A stretch of DNA of 5,278 bases from Burkholderiaceae bacterium (GTDB lineage: Bacteria; Pseudomonadota; Gammaproteobacteria; Burkholderiales; Burkholderiaceae): the NCBI GenBank assembly GCA_030151165.1, contig JASLEM010000159.1:1-5278 (forward strand), in the 5' to 3' direction. The number at the start of each line of letters is the position of its first letter. Position 1 is the first letter of the stretch. The notes under the pieces were generated by a model that searched no databases, was not told the origin of the DNA, and worked only from the letters and a program-made list of their open reading frames with translations. A program made the position numbers and the translations under genes. Shown here one piece after another: positions 1-5,278 of the stretch.

Positions 1-894
1 CATGCCGTTCGAGATCTTCATCATCCGCGTCTCGGCGGCCTGCTTGTTCTGGCCGATGATCGGGATCAGCATCGCCGAGCCGACGAGCGCCTCGCGCATC
101 TCGGCGACCTTGCCGCGGAAGTTCGCGATCGCGCCGCGGAACTCCAGCACGTCGGCGGCGTCGCCCGGATCCTGCGTCTGCACCGCATGCAGGCGCAGCG
201 CCTCGAGCTCGTCCTCGCCGCGGTCGATCGCGATCTGGCCGGCGGCGATCTCCACCTTCAGCGCGTGCAGGCTCTGGCGGATCGACGTCGCCTGCTGGTC
301 GAGCAGCTCGATGGTCACGCCGAGGTCGGCCTTGGTCGCGCGCGCCTTCGCCTGCTCGGCGTCCATCAGCGCGAGGAACTGCTTGCGGTTCTCGACGAAG
401 CCCTTGAACGCCGTGTGCGCATCGGCGGCGACGCCCAGCAGCCGGCCGATCAGGCCCTTGCGCGCGGCCGGGTGGTCGCCGGCGGCCTCGGCCTGCAGGT
501 CCTGGATGCGCAGGATCTTCACGCCGTCGATCACCGCCGCGGCGATGCGCCCGACCTCGCCCGCCTCGCCGAGCCGCACGCCGGTGAGCAGCTGGCGCGA
601 GGCCTGCGCGATGCCCGAGAGCACGCCGTCGCCGTGCGCGAGCAGCGTCGTCGTCTTGCGGAAGTCGATCGCCGAGGCCGACCGCGTGGCCGCCGAGAGA
701 TCGTCCGGGTTCAGGTTCGCGACCTCGACCAGCCGCTCGGGCCGCGGCTGCGGCAGCAGGCGCTCGTCGTGGATCGCGACCTCGTGCGACGTCGCCGGCA
801 CGGTGAGCGCACCGGCGGCGGGCGGGTTGAGCGTGGTGCCGAGATCGTCGAAGGTCGACAGGTCCAGCGGGGCGCTCGGCTTGGTGTCAGGCAT
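1..894 (-). CDS. TelA-family toxic anion resistance protein (partial, C-terminus cut by window edge)
   Basis: The first 298 codons are visible, from ATG at 894 to the left edge with no stop. I assign the TelA family (Pfam toxic anion resistance) from the layout: a Pro/Ala-rich, probably disordered N-terminus (about residues 1-60), a stretch ending in the basic RKGLIGRLLG (145-154), then a long charged helical, coiled-coil-like segment (about 160-235), and a segment around 241-293 (QDPGDAADVLEFRGAIANFR, then MLIPIIGQNKQAAETRMMKI) that lines up with the conserved C-terminal half of TelA proteins. Family members are usually about 350-400 residues, so roughly a quarter is missing. There is no signal peptide or membrane segment, so it is probably cytoplasmic. 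Some members are linked to tellurite or other toxic-anion tolerance, but the biochemical role is unsettled and tellurite resistance should not be assumed. The start is supported by AGGAAAG nine bases upstream. The LysR gene lies upstream on the same strand, 152 bp away, so this gene probably has its own promoter. Confidence 0.72.
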   Translation of the reverse strand, partial: MPDTKPSAPLDLSTFDDLGTTLNPPAAGALTVPATSHEVAIHDERLLPQPRPERLVEVANLNPDDLSAATRSASAIDFRKTTTLLAHGDGVLSGIAQASRQLLTGVRLGEAGEVGRIAAAVIDGVKILRIQDLQAEAAGDHPAARKGLIGRLLGVAADAHTAFKGFVENRKQFLALMDAEQAKARATKADLGVTIELLDQQATSIRQSLHALKVEIAAGQIAIDRGEDELEALRLHAVQTQDPGDAADVLEFRGAIANFRGKVAEMREALVGSAMLIPIIGQNKQAAETRMMKISNGM

Positions 895-903
895 GGGCTT
901 TCA

Positions 904-910
904 CTTTCCT
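904..910 (-). promoter_or_regulatory. Ribosome binding site of the TelA-family gene
   Basis: On the minus strand this reads AGGAAAG, nine bases before the ATG at 894. It is a good Shine-Dalgarno match and fixes the start of the TelA-family protein. Confidence 0.6.
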
Positions 911-990
911 GGATCGGAAACCGCGTGGGGAACGCGTGGCGGTGCCGTCGTGCGGCCCCCGTCCCGTTCGTTCGCTCACGCCTGCCGGCC

Positions 991-996
991 ATTATG
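991..996 (-). promoter_or_regulatory. Candidate -10 element for the TelA-family gene
   Basis: The minus strand reads CATAAT, five of six matches to the sigma70 -10 consensus and unusually AT-rich for this sequence. It would place the transcript start near 984 and give a leader of about 90 nt. I see no good -35 hexamer 16-18 bases further upstream, so this is only a candidate. Confidence 0.25.
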
Positions 997-1017
997 CGCA
1001 TCCGGCGTGACAGCGAC

Positions 1018-1037
1018 GGCCCCCGAAAGTGGGAGCC
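1018..1037 (-). terminator. Stem-loop just downstream of the LysR gene, possible weak terminator
   Basis: Arms at 1018-1024 and 1031-1037 can form a 7-bp GC-rich stem (one G-U pair when read as minus-strand RNA) with a 6-base loop. It starts 9 bases after the LysR stop codon. No U-tract follows on the minus strand, so it is not a canonical intrinsic terminator; it may stabilise the 3' end or assist factor-dependent termination. Confidence 0.3.
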
Positions 1038-1046
1038 GCGGGCGCG

Positions 1047-1988
1047 TCAGGCGCCGACCGCCGCGGGCGTCATCTCGCGCATCACGTCCAGGAAGCGCAG
1101 CAGCCGCGCCGGGTAGAAGCGTGCGTACGGATAGACCAGGTGCACCGGCAGCGGCGCGGCGCGCCAGTCGGTGGCGACGTGGCGCAGCCGGCCCTGCGCG
1201 ACGTCGTCCGCCACGACCCACGCCGACGCGAGGCCCGCGCCGACGCCCTGCAGCATCGCGTTGCGCAGCGCATAGAGGCTGTCGGTGCTGACGCGCGGGC
1301 GGATCGGGAAGCGCTCGACCTCGCCGTCGGCGATGCGCGCGAGCGTGACCTCGCTGCGGTAGTACGGCCGCATCGCGAGCCACGGCAGGCGCGCCAGTTC
1401 GGCGGGTTTCATCGCCGCGATGTCGGCGGCGGATGCGCCACCCAGCAGCGACGGCGCGGCCACGACGATGCGCGGGACGTCCGCGAGCTTGACCGCGACC
1501 ACGCCCGGGTCGTCGATCTCGCCGACCTGCACGGCGCAGTCGATGCCGTCGGAGATGAAGTCGGGCCGGCGGTCGTGCAGCAGCCACTCGACGTTGACGC
1601 GCGGATACCGGTGCAGGTACGTCGACAGCGGGCCGATCAGCCGCTCCTGGCCGAACGCGTGCGGCGCGACGACGCGCAGCGCGCCGGCCGGCTCGTCGCC
1701 GGCGCCACGCAGGTCTGACTCGAACGCGTGCCAGTTCGCGAGCAGGTCGCGCGCGCGATCGAGGCAGCGCTGGCCGTCCTCGGTGAGCGTCATCGAGTGC
1801 GTCGAGCGGCGCAGCAGCCGCAGGCCCAGCGAGCGCTCCAGCGATTGCAGCCGGCGGCTGATGGTCGGCTGCGTCGTGCCGAGCTGCGCCGCGGCGGCCG
1901 AGAGGCTGCCCGCGTCGACGATGCGCACGAAGGTCTCCATCAACTCGATGCGGTCGATGGCGGGGGCGGGCTGTGGAGGCTTGGTCAT
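1047..1988 (-). CDS. LysR-family transcriptional regulator
   Basis: Complete 313-residue protein, the usual LysR length. Residues about 12-72 form the N-terminal winged helix-turn-helix (IELMETFVRIVDAGSLSAAA, then QLGTTQPTISRRLQSLE at 35-51, then the wing LRLLRRSTHSMTLTEDG). Residues about 100-305 form the periplasmic-binding-protein-like effector domain, with the typical opening GALRVVAPHAFGQ (102-114) and the region DFISDGIDCAVQVGE (143-157). It should bind DNA as a tetramer and respond to a small molecule that cannot be named from sequence. It is transcribed away from the MFS gene, with 98 bp between the start codons, so it most likely controls that gene and itself from the shared region. 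ATG at 1988 has no strong Shine-Dalgarno; Met17 (codon at 1938-1940) is a possible later start, which would keep the helix-turn-helix but trim the first linker residues. Confidence 0.93.
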   Translation of the reverse strand: MTKPPQPAPAIDRIELMETFVRIVDAGSLSAAAAQLGTTQPTISRRLQSLERSLGLRLLRRSTHSMTLTEDGQRCLDRARDLLANWHAFESDLRGAGDEPAGALRVVAPHAFGQERLIGPLSTYLHRYPRVNVEWLLHDRRPDFISDGIDCAVQVGEIDDPGVVAVKLADVPRIVVAAPSLLGGASAADIAAMKPAELARLPWLAMRPYYRSEVTLARIADGEVERFPIRPRVSTDSLYALRNAMLQGVGAGLASAWVVADDVAQGRLRHVATDWRAAPLPVHLVYPYARFYPARLLRFLDVMREMTPAAVGA

Positions 1989-2008
1989 GCGTCGGGCGTA
2001 TGGCCATT

Positions 2009-2038
2009 GTGCACCCGCCGGGACTACCCGCGGGGCAC
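2009..2038. promoter_or_regulatory. Candidate LysR operator in the divergent promoter region
   Basis: In the 98-bp gap between the divergent starts, 2009-2018 (GTGCACCCGC) and 2030-2038 (GCGGGGCAC) form an inverted repeat with one unpaired A and an 11-base spacer. Within it lies an 8-bp palindrome CCCGCGGG (2027-2034) flanked by T2025 and A2037, a T-N11-A spacing as found in LysR boxes. GC-rich palindromes are common at this composition, so location is the main support. A second short dyad, TTCG-N9-CGAA, lies at 2053-2069. Confidence 0.35.
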
Positions 2039-2073
2039 TCTCCTCGACAGAATTCGCTCCATCCCCGAAACGC

Positions 2074-2079
2074 AGAAGG
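2074..2079 (+). promoter_or_regulatory. Ribosome binding site of the MFS transporter gene
   Basis: AGAAGG lies seven bases before the ATG at 2087. It selects this start over an in-frame ATG at 1973, which would lie inside the divergent LysR gene and add 38 residues unlike an MFS N-terminus. Confidence 0.6.
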
Positions 2080-2086
2080 CCCCACC

Positions 2087-3319
<1,233 letters not shown>

Positions 3320-3527
3320 ACGGTGCACGCGAGCGGCCGCGCGATCGACATTCGGTTTCGCCGCCGGAGATCCGCACGAATCACCGGTTTCGGGCCCCCG
3401 GATCGCTGCACTCCGTGCCGCGGGACGAGCGAGACTTCCTCCCGTGCCGCTGTTCTTGGGAGAGACTTCAGCGGCGCGGATGGATCTCCTGATCGACAAC
3501 AAGGAATCCGGTACGGACTGAGGGTTC
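3320..3527 (+). other. Non-coding region between the MFS gene and the terminator; candidate leader or small RNA
   Basis: No convincing gene lies here. Three things stand out: the long stem-loop at 3442-3479; eight GGA triplets on the plus strand between 3366 and 3517, three of them in ANGGA context (near 3482, 3503 and 3515); and the intrinsic terminator right after it. Local base content from about 3480 to 3520 is lower in GC than its surroundings. The stretch could be the 3' tail of the MFS transcript, the leader of the binding-protein gene, or a separate small RNA. I could not match it to a known riboswitch class, and no clear promoter is visible. Confidence 0.35.
3442..3479 (+). repeat. 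Long inverted repeat / RNA stem-loop
   Basis: Positions 3442-3452 pair with 3469-3479 in an 11-bp stem containing one G-U pair, with a 16-base purine-rich loop carrying GGGAGAGA. The loop segment GGAGA (3459-3463) could alternatively pair with TCTCC (3485-3489), and GGGAG (3458-3462) with CTCCC (3439-3443), so competing folds are possible. Confidence 0.5.
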
Positions 3528-3561
3528 GAGGCGCAGCTGGTACCTGCGCCTCTCGTTTTTT
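3528..3561 (+). terminator. Rho-independent terminator
   Basis: GAGGCGCAG (3528-3536) and CTGCGCCTC (3544-3552) form a perfect 9-bp stem with a 7-base loop, followed after TCG by six T residues (3556-3561). There is no matching A-run on the left side, so it works on plus-strand transcripts only. It could end the MFS transcript or a small RNA. It sits only 24 nt before the GTG start of the binding-protein gene, so it could also act as an attenuator for that gene. Confidence 0.85.
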
Positions 3562-3585
3562 CCGGCGGCCGCCTCCTGTTGCCGC

Positions 3586-4545
3586 GTGCTATCTTCGCTC
3601 GCCGTGGGTACCGCTCCAGCTTCCGCTTCCGCCTCCAGAATCCGCCGCCTGTCGATCGTGCTGGCGTTCGCCGCCGCATGCACCGCCGCGGGGGCGGCGA
3701 ACGCGGCCGACTCCGTCACGCTGCGCAAGATCCGCGAGTCCGGCATCATCACGCTCGGCTACCGCGAGGCCGAGTTCCCGTTCTCGTACCTCGACCAGGC
3801 GCAGCGCCCGATCGGCTACACGATGGACATCTGCGAGCGCATCGTCGTCGCCGTCAAGCAGCGGCTCGGCATGCCCGACCTCGAGCGCCGCTACGTGCAG
3901 GTCGAATCGCCGACGCGCATCCCGCTCGTGGCCAACGGCACGGTCGACCTCGAGTGCGGCGTCACCACCAACACCGTGGAGCGCGAGCGCGAGGTCGCGT
4001 TCACGATCACGACCTTCGTCGCCGAGAGCCGCCTGCTGTCCAAGCGAGCGTCGCCCGTGCTGCGGCTCGACGACATGCGCGGCAAGGTCGTCACCTCCAG
4101 CGTCGGCACGACCAGCCTCACGCACCTGCAGCAGCTCTACGCGACCAAGGGGCTGGACATGACGATCCTGGCCGCGCAGGACGACCCCGAAGCCTTCCGG
4201 CTCGTCGTCACCGACCGCGCCGCGGCCTACGCGATGGACGACGCGCTGCTGCGCGGCACGATCGCGAACCAGCCGAACCCGCAGGACTACGTCGTCTCCG
4301 CCGATCGCCTGGCCGTCGAGCCCTACGGCATCATGCTCACGCGCGGCGATCCGGAGTTCAAGCGGCTCGCCGACCAGGTGATCGTCGGCCTGTTCAGGAG
4401 CGGCGAGATCCTGAAGCTGTATGCGAAGTGGTTCCAGTCGCCGATCCCGCCGAAGGGCGTGAACCTGCAGTTCCCGATCTTCCCGTCGATGCAGCGGCTC
4501 GTCGCGCATCCGACGGATTCGCCGGATCCGGCCGCGTACCCCTGA
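3586..4545 (+). CDS. Periplasmic glutamate/aspartate-type ABC transporter substrate-binding protein (GltI-like)
   Basis: Complete 319-residue family 3 solute-binding protein. A Sec signal peptide spans about residues 18-40 (RIRR, hydrophobic core, probable cleavage after ANA-40), so the mature protein is periplasmic. The rest aligns closely from memory with E. coli GltI: LRKIRESGIITLGYREAEFP (46-65), GYTMDICERIV (77-87), RIPLVANGTVDLECGVTTNT (111-130), MDDALL (217-222), EPYGIML (245-251) and the C-terminal KWFQSPIPPKGVNL (281-294). Ligand-contact Arg60, Ser108 and Arg111 are kept, but the family's Ser in CGSTTN is Val126 and the family's His is Asp200, so specificity may differ from glutamate/aspartate. 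The start is uncertain: GTG at 3586 is the first possible start after the in-frame stop at 3490, GTG at 3604 is an alternative, and neither has a clear Shine-Dalgarno. No permease or ATPase gene is adjacent; the next gene is convergent, so within this window it is an orphan. Confidence 0.9.
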   Translation: MLSSLAVGTAPASASASRIRRLSIVLAFAAACTAAGAANAADSVTLRKIRESGIITLGYREAEFPFSYLDQAQRPIGYTMDICERIVVAVKQRLGMPDLERRYVQVESPTRIPLVANGTVDLECGVTTNTVEREREVAFTITTFVAESRLLSKRASPVLRLDDMRGKVVTSSVGTTSLTHLQQLYATKGLDMTILAAQDDPEAFRLVVTDRAAAYAMDDALLRGTIANQPNPQDYVVSADRLAVEPYGIMLTRGDPEFKRLADQVIVGLFRSGEILKLYAKWFQSPIPPKGVNLQFPIFPSMQRLVAHPTDSPDPAAYP

Positions 4546-4566
4546 CCGTATCTGCCGGCCGTTGGC

Positions 4567-5278
<712 letters not shown>

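Noticed and set aside
187..1116. Long plus-strand open frames across the TelA and LysR genes (also 2-1291, 1029-1718 and 1420-3306).
   Set aside because: Low-complexity Arg/Ala-rich translations antisense to recognised families; shadows of GC-rich coding DNA.
3393..3406. GG-N10-GC spacing resembling a sigma54 promoter upstream of the binding-protein gene.
   Set aside because: Only part of the consensus matches (no TGGCAC, no TTGC), and GG/GC pairs at this spacing are frequent in GC-rich DNA.
3453..3520. Resemblance of the GGGAGAGAC segment to the start of a glycine riboswitch aptamer.
   Set aside because: The conserved core (GCCGAAGG-type segment and CTCTCAGG-type segment) is absent or badly degraded, and the downstream gene is not a glycine gene.
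3480..3521. Possible 13-codon leader peptide (ATG at 3480, ending TGA at 3519-3521) directly before the terminator.
   Set aside because: No properly spaced ribosome site (GGGAGAG is 15 nt away and in a stem-loop), no run of regulatory codons, and no family resemblance. Its position is suggestive, but I cannot support it as a gene.
4521..4532. Perfect 12-bp palindrome GCCGGATCCGGC near the end of the binding-protein gene.
   Set aside because: It lies inside the coding sequence, has no loop suited to a terminator and no T-run; probably chance at this composition.

Overview
The window is very GC-rich (roughly 70% by eye) with strong G/C third-position codon use. Protein similarities recalled from memory point to a betaproteobacterium, most likely Burkholderiales; this is an inference from composition and family resemblance, not a database match. 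It holds five protein-coding genes, two of them cut by the window ends, and looks like ordinary chromosome. I see no rRNA, tRNA, CRISPR array, insertion sequence or phage gene.

Layout: (1) 1-894, minus strand, the N-terminal three quarters of a TelA-family (toxic anion resistance) protein, running off the left edge. (2) 1047-1988, minus strand, a complete LysR-type regulator. (3) 2087-3319, plus strand, a complete 12-helix MFS transporter, divergent from the LysR gene across a 98-bp gap that holds a dyad; this is the classic arrangement of a LysR regulator controlling its neighbour. (4) 3320-3585, a 266-bp non-coding gap with a long stem-loop, a cluster of GGA triplets and a strong plus-strand intrinsic terminator. 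(5) 3586-4545, plus strand, a periplasmic glutamate/aspartate-type ABC binding protein resembling E. coli GltI. (6) 4567-5278, minus strand, the C-terminal part of a sigma54 enhancer-binding protein of the DctD/AauR type, convergent with the binding-protein gene and running off the right edge.

Functional reading: the LysR and MFS genes form one likely regulator/exporter pair. The binding protein and the DctD/AauR-like activator may form a second unit for sensing or taking up acidic amino acids or dicarboxylates, but no permease, ATPase or histidine kinase gene is visible here to confirm it.

I find no clear new system. The points most worth a second look are the terminator only 24 nt before the binding-protein start codon, with a structured region ahead of it; two changed ligand-contact positions in the binding protein; and a GAFTTA instead of GAFTGA sigma54-contact loop in the activator.
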